Below, piece after piece: positions 1 to 10,203 of a stretch of DNA of 64,000 nt. The translations under genes were made by a program, and so were the position numbers. Position 1 is the stretch's first letter, and the number at the start of each line of letters is the position of its first letter. Source of the DNA: Viridothelium virens (taxonomy: Eukaryota; Ascomycota; Dothideomycetes; Trypetheliales; Trypetheliaceae); assembly GCA_010094025.1 (NCBI GenBank), contig ML991847.1, positions 1 to 64,000 of the forward strand, in the 5' to 3' direction. Under the pieces are notes generated by a model, which did not search any database, had not been told where the DNA came from, and saw nothing but the letters and a program-made list of their open reading frames with translations.

Positions 1-164
1 TCTCTATTTCAGTTTCATACAGAAATTAGATGGAAGAGTTTTTTAGTGCGGAAGCTAGTCTCAGTACAAGGTAGGGATGAGACATAGTTATGGATAATTA
101 TGTAATTATTTATGATAATGAATTTACCCTGAATATCATAGAATAGCATAATTAAATGTCATAA

Positions 165-665
165 TTAATTATACTATTTATCTCTGCGAAGCTCTTGCCC
201 CGACTGCTTCGAGAAGAAGCGGAGATCTTGGAGTTTCTCAAACACCACCACCATCCAAATCTTATCCGATATCACGGTTGCACCGTCAATCGCGGTCGGA
301 TCACCGGAATTGTCCTCGATAAGCACGAAGTCGTCTTGCAATATTGTTACGAGGATGTTCCACATGATCTCGACATTGCTGCTTGCATGGACGGCATCCG
401 TGCCGGTGTAAGGCACCTCCATTCCCTTGGACTCGCACATAATGACCTCAATCCCACGAACGTTGCTCTCGATAGCGATGACGATCCGATCATACTCGAC
501 TTTGGGTCTTGTAGAAGTTTTGGCTATGAACTTCTTTCAGGCGGCACATATGGCTGGATAGATGAAGATTACTCCACATCTGCTCAACACCATGACGAAT
601 CCGCGATGAACAAAATAGAATCTTGGCTGATGAAAGAGAAGAGCAGAAAAGAAAAGAACGCTTGA
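165..665 (+). pseudogene. Protein-kinase-like fragment (N-lobe absent or spliced in from the left)
   Basis: An open frame of about 165 codons reads as the core of a eukaryotic protein-kinase-like fold. SAKLLPRLLREEAEILEF resembles the segment from the ATP-binding lysine into helix C, followed by PNLIRYHG. The catalytic loop is HNDLNPTN, with HND in place of HRD, and ILDFGS is the DFG metal-binding motif. It ends at KIESWL, much as small fungal 'HGDLNP'-type orphan kinases end. There is no glycine-rich loop, no ATG in front of the homology, and an in-frame stop just upstream in AT-rich DNA. Either the N-lobe is lost, or an upstream exon is joined through a donor near 73 (aag|gtaggg) and an acceptor near 191 (gcgaag|ctc), with the gene beginning left of the window. 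Substrate unknown. Confidence 0.55.
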
Positions 666-2439
666 AAGAGGAATACATTGTGTATATGATTCAGGTCTAG
701 CTTGCAGGCTACTTGTGCGCCAGTCAGTCATCAATACAGATCTGATTCCCGCATCCTCCTCGCCTTTCGGATGAGTCGTTTCGACCATGGATTGCGAGTT
801 GTGGGCGACTTATGTTGTTGAAGGTATGACGATTTGGATTGCGATCGAAAGTTAGGCAAGTTTTCCTCCCACAATCCTCTCTTCTGACCTCCGTTCGCGT
901 TCGTCTTCGGCCCTGCTCGTCGTACCAGACAATAATTGTAGTGGTATGCGTGCACCTTGGTTTGCGTTAGCATAGAATGTAAAAGATGTAGATTCATAGC
1001 TCACATTCAGAAAAGGAAAGTACTGTACAAGCTCAGATTGTCGTCCATATTCTTACTGTGAGATTTGGTAAAAGTTCTCAGGCGTTATCTCTCCTAGCTC
1101 CTCTCGAAAACCTCTGACTACGTAATCATGACGAAGAAGTTGAAGTCTTCTCGCGAACCTTGCATGTTTGTGTGCCATATCCGGAATTATCTCCCGCCGC
1201 ACTGGTGAAACAGGATAAGGAATAGTAACAGCAACCCACCACCGCCACCATCAACGCGTCGCCCAAAGAACTACTCTAAGTCAAAGATCGCTGGCATTCA
1301 ACCTGGGTTCCCGGCAGTGCTAGTTGCCATGTTGCCAGTTTCTTTGACCTCTAGGGTGTCGGTGAAAAGGGCATCACAGCCCGGAAGGACAGATTACTTG
1401 AGTGAAATCGAGACCATCATCTCGTTACTTGATGGAGCTGGTCTACAACAATTGTGTCTACGCGTATCGCCCAGTTCCCCCTTTCTGCACTATTTCTTAG
1501 TGGAACATAGTAATTTCGATTTTTGCTAATTGACCGATGTATTCCTCAGCGAGGCCACGGCAAAGTTAAATTGCAGGCTTGCAGACAATCAGGAGACGCA
1601 TTCAAGATGGAGGATAGAGACAATGAGGACTTCGGCTAGCACAGCGAGATATCCACCCATTGAGACCCTACGTAGGTTCGTGCAGTTTCTCGCTCCCTAG
1701 AATTACTGGACAGACGGGTTTGCCTGCTAAGGATTACGTGCTAGCGCGGCCTGGCAATTGCGACGTGGAGATGACCGAAGAATACTTAGGCTAGCTTTAA
1801 GTCGTAATTGAGGCCTGGTTCTTCAGACCTTATGTTTGGCGCGGATGCTGCTTTCGACAACTACGACCGGTAGGCTCGGTGGATGAGGAGAAGCGTCATT
1901 AGGCCGTACGGTAGCTCATTAGGTCGACCCAGTCTAGATTTAATCGCTCGTCTACCACGTCTCTGCTGCATCTTGGCGCGTCCAATGGCAAGAGTGGCGC
2001 TGAATTGTGACTGTGCAGGTGTTAGTAGCCTTCAGCGTGTAGGAATGACGATTATGTCCACCTTTCGTGTTCTGCGAAAACTCCCTCCCTTGTTAAGTCC
2101 TAGGTCCTTGAGGCGTCAGCTATTGGATGCGTGAGACTTCTGTATAGAATCTTGCATGGGGACAGCCTTGAGTAGATCAATAACGATGTATGGAGTGCTC
2201 CACGTCTGATGGCGTTCAATCATCCTCTAGCGTCCAATATCTATGCGATCCTTCAAGAGAGTCTTTTAAACACCCTTCTTACAGATATACCGCGTATACA
2301 ACAAGGATGTTGGCGAATTGAATCTGAACAAATCATTCTACAATCCTCCGAGTCTCCTCCCTGACTAGCGATTTAATTGGTTTGTGTGACTGCACACTAA
2401 TGTAAGTCGCAGTTATCGGGCAAGCGTGAGGGTTGCATT
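666..2439. other. Gene-poor stretch, no supported gene
   Basis: Only short, frame-inconsistent open frames occur on both strands. None has a recognisable motif or a plausible exon structure. I see no tRNA B-box-like signal. The stretch leads into the repeat at 2440 and, with the kinase fragment, looks like accessory or decayed DNA. Confidence 0.5.
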
Positions 2440-2865
2440 CACAGCAATTTTAGCGTCGTCGAAGACTTTTGGCCCTTTGAACCGAGCACAGCAATCTTAG
2501 CATCGTAGCAGAGGGACTTGAGCCATGCTGAGAGTGCCGCTAAGAAAGCAAGGACTTCACAGCAATTGATTTTAGCGTTGTCTAAAAGTACATAACCCGT
2601 ATGATCCTGGTGAAGCTGTTGAAGACAGCAAGGATAGCATCCTCAGCGCAGCAAGTCTTCAGAAAACGGGAGTATCACTGAGGACCTTGAATACTATTTG
2701 ATATGAAAGATGCTTCGATTGAAGTACAGCAACCTTCTTAAGTCTTGTCGATGGTAGGGTCGGTGGAGATTGTGGTTGGGGAGTCTGGTAGATCTGATAA
2801 GCGGATATGCAGAATTACGCTAAGATAGCCTTATTTTCCAGTCCTGCTGGTCCCTGACTTTACCT
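2440..2865 (+). repeat. Diverged direct repeat, copy 1
   Basis: This segment matches 3371-3890 in the same orientation. Shared blocks in order include CACAGCAATTTTAGCG, CCGAGCACAGCAAT, GACTTGAGCCATG, AAGAAAGCAAGGA, CAGCATCCTCAGCGCAGC or close variants, GGGTCGGTGGAGA and GATCTGATAAGCGGA. By eye the core (2480-2865) is roughly three quarters identical to copy 2, with many C/T and G/A differences. Copy 1 lacks about 80 bp that copy 2 carries near its left end. No coding capacity is evident. Confidence 0.75.
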
Positions 2866-3370
2866 TATCTCGGTGAACTTGGCTGCCTGCCCGATGAAGC
2901 AGTTCGGCATGCCCGTCTGACCATCTCTAACAACTCTGCAGCGCGCGTGTGGACAGTCTTTGGGATGGAGATAGTATGCAATCACCTTGTAGCAGCTGCT
3001 GACACCAATAGGACCTTTCCCTTACTGCTGTAGACTCTAAAAGAGATATTTCATCATCCGAAGCAGACAATTGGACATTCTGTTAGTCTTGTTCTCTCCA
3101 CAGATTGACAAGTGAAAATCGATATGATTGAGGATTTCAGGTAAATGCACATTCTTACCAATGAGGACCAGATGGCGTTGAGGCAATGGTATAAGTATGT
3201 CATCAGGCAGAGACATACTATATCGCTGGGCAAAACCATGGATGGAGGTCACTTCATGCAAGCTAAACCGGAAAGGGGGAAGTTTCTTACCAAACTCGCC
3301 TGTGGGCACAAGGCAAATGTGCTGTTGGGCACGTCGCGGCCTAATTTGCGAGAATATGCAGCTGAGGTTT
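2866..3370. other. Spacer between the two repeat copies
   Basis: About 500 bp with only short open frames in conflicting phases (for example 3037-3309 on minus and 3145-3384 on plus). No product is recognisable. It separates the two direct-repeat copies, whose corresponding points lie about 1.02 kb apart. Confidence 0.4.
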
Positions 3371-3890
3371 CACAGCAATTTTAGCGTTGCCGAAGGGGAG
3401 ATGGATCAGATAATTATCACAATACCGTACACTGTGGCTGTTACCGCCACCTCCCGACCAGCTAATGTGGGTCTCCGAAGACTTCATGCATGTGGCCCCA
3501 CCGAGCACAGCAATTTTAGCATCACAGCAGAGCGACTTGAGCCATGACGGGAGTGCCGCCAAGAAAGCAAGGATTTTATAGTGATTGATTTGAGTGCTGT
3601 CTGAAAGTACATACTGAGCATAATTTTGGTGCAGCTGATGACGAAAGCAAGGACAGCAAGGACAGCATCCTCAGCGCAGCGAGTCTTTAAGGCGATGGAA
3701 GTGTTACTGAAGAATTTGAAATTTAGTTGATCTAAAAGATGCGTCGATTGAAATAACAGCATCTTTTGATTATTAGTGGTATGTAGTAGGGTCGGTGGAG
3801 AATCTGGTGAATCTGATAAGCGGACATCCAGGATTACGCTAAGATAACCTTACCTACCTAGGTAGGTATCCCCAGTCCCTGAGTTTACCC
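3371..3890 (+). repeat. Diverged direct repeat, copy 2, with an 18-bp perfect palindrome
   Basis: Second copy of the repeat at 2440-2865. It carries extra sequence near 3395-3490, a short tandem reiteration of the GACAGCAAG unit near 3648-3665, and an 18-bp perfect palindrome (TACCTACCTAGGTAGGTA, 3851-3868) at a point where copy 1 has unrelated bases. The repeat ends about 50 bp upstream of the SDR start at 3941, so it may overlap that gene's promoter. No protein is encoded in a consistent frame. Confidence 0.75.
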
Positions 3891-3940
3891 CAAATTCGAT
3901 TCATCTTTTATGACTTTGTGGTAATGTCCTATTCGTGGTG

Positions 3941-5167
3941 ATGGCCATATACATTGCTATCCAAGCCTTCTTCGATGGCATTGGAAGCATCCCTTTCGCA
4001 ATACCCATCCTCAAGACATTACCATGGCTTGTGGGGATCTATCTCCTCAAGTGGTTTTTTGGAGGAGCGAGAAACACCTCCGAGCGAAACATGCACTCGA
4101 AAGTGGTCATGATTACGGTAAGTGGATCCCTCGCTTTGTATAAGGACGGAGGACTCTGATGGTCTTAGGGGGGAACCTCTGGAATTGGTGCTGAAGTTGC
4201 TCGCGAGCTGGCTTCGCGTGGCGCTCAACTCATCCTCCTTACACAGCAACCCCTTACCGACGCCTTCCTTATAGACTACATTATGGACCTTCGGACTTCG
4301 ACAAATAACGAGCTCATCAATGCTGAGCGAGTAGATTTGTCTTCGCTGCATAGTATCCGGCAATTCGCCACTAAATGGGTGGATAACGCTCCACCACGTC
4401 GGCTCGACATGATTATTCTTTGCGCGAGTACTCTTACCCCAATGGGTAGTAAGATAGCAGTCACGGAAGATGGGATGGAATCAAACTGGGGTATCAACTA
4501 CCTCGCAAACTTCCACTTCCTCAGCATGCTCAGCCCCGCATTGCGAGCCCAACCACCAGATCGAGACGTTCGCATCATCATGGGAACTTGCAGTTCGTAT
4601 ATTGGTGGAGACCTAGCCACCATCTCTACAGCATCCCCCGCAACTAGATCGAGAGGGAAGCCTTCCACCAATACCCCGTCATCCGAACCCTCTGCCTTCA
4701 AACCGTCCACCGCATACGCTACGTCCAAGCTCGCCCTCACCACCTTCGCCCTCGCCCTCCAAAAACATCTCTCCTCTTACAAGCGTCCTGATGGCGCCGA
4801 GATGAACGCTCGCATTCTCCTCGTCAACCCGGGCTTCGTCCGCACCCCCGGCACACGGCGCTACCTGACCATGGGCTCCCTCCTCGGCCTCCTCGTCTAT
4901 CTTCTCACCTATCCATTCTGGTGGCTCGTACTCAAAAGCCCGAATCAAGGGGCGCAAAGCTTCCTGTACGCGGCTATGGAGGCGAGGTTTGGCAGGGGAG
5001 AAGGCGGATGGCTGATACGAGAGTGCAGCGAGGTGCCCTATGCGCGGGAGGAGGTGAAGGATGAGCGGGTGCAGAAGGAGCTGTGGGAGTTGAGTGAGAA
5101 GACAATTGAGAGGGTGGAGAAGGATGGGGCGGTGAAGAGGGCGTTGGAGAAGAAGGAGAGGGAGATT

Positions 5168-5219
<52 letters not shown>

Positions 5220-5338
5220 GAAGGGGAAGGAGGCGAGGCAGGAGAGTGGGGAGAAGAAGCTTGGGTCGAGGAGAAGCAAGAAGGCTGGGTAGAATTATGT
5301 ATGATATACGCAACTATCAAAAAGTTGGGGACATTTAA
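3941..5338 (+). CDS. Membrane-anchored short-chain dehydrogenase/reductase with poly-G tract
   Basis: NAD(P)-dependent oxidoreductase of the SDR superfamily; substrate unknown. Two exons, 3941-4117 and 4169-5338. Joining them restores the nucleotide-binding motif as TGGTSGIG (about residues 59-66). A hydrophobic N-terminal segment (about residues 15-40) suggests anchoring to ER or lipid droplet. The usual NNAG strand-4 motif reads LCAST, and YATSK supplies the catalytic Tyr and Lys. Hydrophobic residues near LLVYLLTYPFWW suggest another membrane contact. A run of 50 G (5169-5218) near the 3' end encodes polyglycine. As given, the frame continues to a stop at 5336-5338 (448 aa). The next frame gives a more natural tail, EKGKEARQESGEKKLG then SRRSKKAG, with a stop at 5290-5292. 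ATG 3941 is preferred because the frame further upstream lacks ATG. Confidence 0.82.
5169..5218 (+). repeat. 50-G homopolymer inside the SDR coding region
   Basis: Fifty consecutive G residues preceded by ATTC and followed by AGAAGG. It lies in the last exon of the SDR gene. Its length controls which frame is used downstream and is likely to be unstable or mis-called in the assembly. Confidence 0.95.
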
Positions 5339-5757
5339 TTCTAGAGGATAATCGGTCGTAAGAGCTGACTTATATATGATTGGTGACTTTAAGGATTAGA
5401 CGTCTTCTCTGTAAAATAGGCTTCTTCATATAATCATGATTCTCGTATCATTCATCGTTGGTCTTGTACTGCGTACCATTATATATCATAATGCGACCCA
5501 ACTAGGTAAGTTGCAGTGAGCACAACGTAAAGTTTAGGTCTGATGGCAGATTTGGTGGGGTTTTGGAGTCGCTCCTGCGCAAACCGACATCATCCCACAC
5601 AGAAAGCTCGCTCAGCTTGGATTCTAGCACGCGCGTCGCTTGCAGGCACCACTTTACAACCACCTTTGACTCTTAATGTCTTGAACCACGTAAAAGACGC
5701 TTGAATCGAGTCGTTGCACCAAATAGAGGGTCAGAGCAGTGAGGCAGTTCGCCCATC
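5339..5757. other. Intergenic region between the SDR and ARP3
   Basis: About 420 bp. The left part is AT-rich and probably holds the 3' end of the SDR transcript. The right part would be the ARP3 promoter and leader. No gene is seen. Confidence 0.5.
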
Positions 5758-7382
5758 ATGGCCCCTCAAACGCCGGCCGTTGTCATGGACAAGTACGTAA
5801 ATAGTTACTCCTTGCTACTGATTGCTATTAAGGACCTTGTTGACGTTGAAATAGCGGTACGGGCTACTCGAAGTTAGGTATGATACAACACATCGCGATG
5901 TCTGTCCTCCAATTCCATGGCGCTGACGCATGAATCTCTAGGCTTCGCCGGGAACGACTCTCCATCCTTCGTTTTTCCTACTGCCATTGCTACGAAAGGT
6001 CCCGCCGCAGGCTCTGGTGGATCTGGTTCAGGTCGTCCAGCGGTCGCGAATAAGCCTTCTTTCCTTACGGGCGGTGCGGGACCCAGTGGGCATCTTTCAG
6101 CAAAGCGAGGAACTGAAGATCTTGATTTTTTCATTGGAGATGAGGCATTATCAGCAGCCGCAGGGCCTGGTATGAGGGTGAAGACGGTTTGCTCAAGTAA
6201 GACGGGCTGACGCTGTTGGCAGGCTATGGCATACACTACCCCATACGGCATGGACAGATAGAGAATTGGGTAATGGGCTTCATGCAGTATCTTAAGAGGC
6301 TGGCTAACAGAGACGCCAGGACCACATGGAGCGGTTCTGGTCCAACTCAATATTCAAATACCTCCGGGTCGAACCTGAAGACCACTACTTCCTCCTCACA
6401 GAGCCCGTACGCACCCTCCTTCTCATCCCTATCCCGTCAAGCTCCCACAGACTGACCTCACAATCTCCAACGCTAGCCCCTCAACCCGCCAGAAAACCGC
6501 GAAAATACTGCCGAAATCATGTTCGAATCGTTCAACTGCTCCGGGCTGTACATCGCCGTACAAGCGGTGCTCGCCCTCGCCGCCTCCTGGACCAGCACCA
6601 AAGTCACCGACCGCTCCCTCACCGGCACCGTCATCGACTCCGGCGAAGGCGTCACACACGTCATCCCGGTCGCCGAAGGCTACGTAATCGGGTCTTCCAT
6701 CAAATCCATCCCCATCGCCGGCCGAGACATCACGTACTTTGTGCAGCAGCTCCTGCGGGACCGGGGGGAGCCAGACAGCAGCCTCAAGACGGCGGAGCGC
6801 ATCAAGGAAAAGGAGTGCTATGTGTGCCCGGACATTGTGAAGGAGTTCGCCCGGTTCGACGCCGATCGCGAGCAGTTTCGCAAGTTTCACGTGGCGGATC
6901 CCGTGGCGGGCAGGAAGGGCGTCACGGTGGATGTCGGGTATGAGCGGTTTTTGGCGCCGGAGATCTTCTTCAACCCGGAGATTTATAGTAGTGATTTCTT
7001 GACCCCGCTGCCGAATATTGTGGACACCGTCATTCAGAGCTCGCCCATTGATGTCCGGCGTGGCCTCTACAAGAATATCGTTCTGAGCGGTGGCTCAACG
7101 CTGTACAAGAGCTTTGGGCGACGCCTGCAGCGAGATATTCGGCATCTGGTGGAGGAGCGGATTCGGGCGAGCGAGGCGCGGAGCGGAGGTGCGAAGAGCG
7201 GAGGTCTGGAGGTCCAGGTGGTGGAGCACAAACGGCAGAGGCACGGTCCGTGGTTTGGTGGAAGTCTATTGGGTCAGACGCCCGAATTTCGAAGTTATTG
7301 TCATACAAAGGCGGAGTATGAGGAAGTGGGGCCGAGCATTGTAAGGAGGTTTGCTTTGTTGGGTGGCCCGGGAAGTACATAG
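5758..7382 (+). CDS. ARP3: Actin-related protein 3 (Arp2/3 complex subunit)
   Basis: Arp3 pairs with Arp2 to nucleate branched actin filaments at endocytic sites. Six exons: 5758-5792, 5855-5877, 5942-6169, 6223-6269, 6320-6406 and 6477-7382. All introns are GT-AG, and the spliced product is 441 aa, the usual fungal Arp3 length. The start [20 protein letters not shown] carries the actin-fold phosphate-binding DNGTG loop. GTVIDSGEG is the second phosphate loop and [14 protein letters not shown] the adenosine-binding segment. The C-terminus has the TKAEYEEVG signature. The many small 5' exons are common in fungal actin-family genes. A Gly/Ser-rich loop (about residues 40-55) is longer than in yeast. 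The identification rests on clear family resemblance along the full length. Confidence 0.95.
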
Positions 7383-8423
7383 ATTTGGGATTGTGTATGG
7401 AACGGAGGGAGAGTGAGCGCCTTTGGAGGAGCCCCGCTGTGTAGCGATTCAAGATCTTAGCGGTTAGAAAAAAGGCAAATGATTGTGATGGAAATATCAT
7501 ATTCGAAGGAGTTTCAGAGATATCGCCTCTGACCTCAAAAAAAAAGTGGTTGAGTGTCCATCAATACCTCAGCTTCCATAGCATTCGCACAATCAATGCG
7601 TATGGGAGCCAGTCTCATGCCTACAGGTGGAGCGAACAAAGATCGCAAGAAAAGGATCACAGATGGATCGAGTTCCGTTTCATCAACTAGGTATCTAAGA
7701 CTCGTCCCTTTCCAACGCAGCTTCTTGTGCTTGATTTCCATTCCAATGCCGAGAGGGCGGTATGACCCGATTTCCAAATCATCGCCTATATAGAAAGCTG
7801 CCGCCCAAGGTCTAGAAGTAACAGTAATTATACCAATTACAAATATTGTGAATATGTATACGCAATAGATATATATTTGCAGAGAATGGAAAAATGTAGG
7901 GCGCGATGCGCGGTGATGACTGGAAAAACCAGTTGGGTATAGAGCAGAAAACAGATGTTCCTTCAACGATGTTTCTCGGAGTGATGGCGAACCTATGTGT
8001 GGAAAGAGGTGTCGCGCATTCGTGTGAATTTTGGTACAAGATGTCGCAAATGACAGTAATGCCAACGACGGCGTATCTCCTTGCTTGGACGGGGAAACAC
8101 GAACCTCTGGTGTGTCCGAAGTCAAGGAACACCCCATGATACGTGAATTCGGGTTATCCATGGGAGATTGCTGCAGAGAAGAATGTGTGCTCAACATAGG
8201 TTTCGTGATCTGACCGCAATTGAGTAGAGGGCATGACTAGGATAAGAGTCTGCCGTATCTGTCAAGTGGGAGTGATGAGGAGTCGTAATGAAATTAGTCG
8301 AGAAAACGTGGTCGAGAAAATGGAAAAGGTCGCTCGAATATCGTAAAATCGCCGTGATGCATGAGCCACTGATGTGCGCTGCTCAGATATTGTATCCATA
8401 GCCTCTTTCTGTCAAGGCTGCCG
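7383..8423. other. Intergenic region with one doubtful minus-strand ORF
   Basis: Lies between the ends of ARP3 and the SH3 protein, which converge. A minus-strand frame at 7535-8197 could encode 220 residues. It has a hydrophobic stretch in the middle (IFVIGIITV) and no family I recognise, and its codon pattern does not stand out. I regard it as a possible orphan or chance ORF. The remainder is presumably 3' UTR sequence. Confidence 0.35.
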
Positions 8424-10203
8424 TCACGGACTCGGGGGTATTCCGTGGTCGCCAGATCCTCCCATGCTCTCTGCAGATTCCCCCTCAATTGTTTTTCGCC
8501 AATGCTGTGGTAAGCAGACGCAAACAAGCTAGGAAGGTCAGCCATATCTTCTAGGTAATGGAAAAATAGAGGCGGCAAATGACTTACTGGGAAGGCCTTG
8601 ATTTCACCGTTCGTCGGACTGCTTCTGCTACTTCCATTACTCATCCCGCTGTCTCTTTGTGGGTTGTGTCGATCGTCCTCATAATCCTCCGCGCTTTCAA
8701 TCAGCCTGACTCCCGTTGCCCAGCCGTCATCCCAGATTCCGACGACCTTCAGCATGTCTCCGCGCTCCAATTCGAACTCGTCGTTGGCCCTAGGTTGGTA
8801 AGCCCATAAGACAGCCACCTTGTCACCCGGTCGAATCTCGTCCTGTGAATAGTAGTCTTTGAAGAAAGTCAGTTGCTCAGACTGTCCGCTGCCAACGCCT
8901 TCTGGTGAGCTGTATTCGCCATTACTGTTGGTTTGTGGTGAGCTCTCATCTTCCATGCCAGCTGCAGCTATAGCACCTAAATGGCTTCCGCTCGATAGGC
9001 TCCCACTTCGTTTTGGAGGCACTCGGAGTCCCGATTCAGGGCTGTCCTCGTACTCATGAGGCTCGTCCTCACCCGCTCTCTCCAAGGCCGACATCCGAGC
9101 AACGCGGCCGCCTACGATTCCATAACGTGCAGGACTAACCGATGTGTCACCATCTCTGAAGGACATGGCCGGCAATCCACCAGGAGAGCGTGTCGGAGAA
9201 GGTCGATTGAACACACTGCTGCTCCGCTGGCTTCGATGGCGACGCCGTAGCAAGACGCAACATCCAATTATTAATGCTAGGAGGAGAAGAGCACCTAGGA
9301 CAGATCCAACGACAATACCGGCTATTTGGCCTCCACTGAGACCTTGGGCATTGTTTGAGGCACTTGGCGAGGTGGTCGTAAACAATGGGGGCATGGGTGT
9401 CGTAACAGGGAGCTTTACGTCAGTACAACGAGTTGTAGTGTTGGAGAAGACACAGCACGAGTCGGTAGCATTAGGCGAGCTCGCAGCACAGTAGCCGCAA
9501 AGGCCTCCCAAGTTATTTGAAAATCCGCAATTGTCAGGCTCATTCTGGACACCTTCGATACATGTTTGTGTCAGTGAGTTCTGAGGTAAAGCGCAATTCG
9601 TGAAGTCGGCCCGGATTTGAGAAATAGCATTTGATCCTGCTGTGCCACAGATTTGAGGTGTCGAGACTATCTGTTGCTCCGAACGGGCATAATCAGCCTG
9701 CATGAATGTCAGCCTCAGCTTCCCCAATCCTTCTCTGGATGGTAATTACACATGTGTCTGCGCATAGAGGTGCCGTCGCATTTCCAGACAGCGAGCATGG
9801 CTCTATTGAATTTTGAACGATTGCATTGCACAACACGCTTGTAGTGTATCTTGCGTATAGGTCGACCGAGTGCGACAAGTCGAGGCTCGAACATCCGATA
9901 AGTTGTTGGTATCTGGGCCTGGAATCAGAAATAGTCGCAATGAGACAGCTGAATTTTCTCTTACCTCTGTTGTGAGAAGCCATTGCCGATGTAATTTTGG
10001 AGGCCGGAATCGAAGGAACTTAAGTCTTCAACAGAAGAGAGAAAGGGACTGGATGCGCATTGTTATCAGCTACTAGCTGCTCCCAGACCACGGATTGATT
10101 CCACTTACAAAAGTCCCACCAATGTAGAGTCGTTGGAAATAGAGGCAGAAGCAAATGCTGGACATGCTGTCGATCCTCGCAAAGATATACAATTTGTAGC
10201 CAT
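8424..10203 (-). CDS. Single-pass membrane protein with cytoplasmic SH3 domain
   Basis: A fungal surface protein with a Cys-rich extracellular part, one membrane segment and an SH3 domain. Minus-strand exons: 10203-10109, 10048-9965, 9918-9750, 9697-8588 and 8528-8424 (520 aa from this ATG). The ectodomain has conserved-looking blocks (CISLRGSTACPAF, YARYTTSVLCNAI, CSLSGNATAPLCADTC) and Ser/Thr-rich sequence before the membrane helix (about GIVVGSVLGALLLLALIIG). A basic RRRHRS stop-transfer follows. The SH3 domain starts at KVAVLWAYQPRANDEFEL, with WDDGWATG. Splicing the last intron (8529-8587) replaces an unspliced run-on with LVCVCLPQHW, the ending I recall for this family. No signal peptide is visible at ATG 10203, so a 5' exon is probably missing from this model. 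Function unknown; a sensor or adaptor role is inference. Confidence 0.8.

Noticed and set aside
4679-5320. Long minus-strand proline-rich open frames opposite the SDR gene
   Set aside because: They are the complement of the 50-G run and GC-rich SDR coding DNA; no family signature, and the plus strand encodes a clear SDR.
7535-8197. 220-codon minus-strand frame between ARP3 and the SH3 gene
   Set aside because: No recognisable domain or exon structure; kept only as a doubtful note in the intergenic entry.
8529-8587. Acceptor at ...TACCTAG inside the last SH3 intron (37-bp intron)
   Set aside because: Too short, and it gives an unrelated reading; the acceptor 22 bp further restores the conserved LVCVCLP tail.
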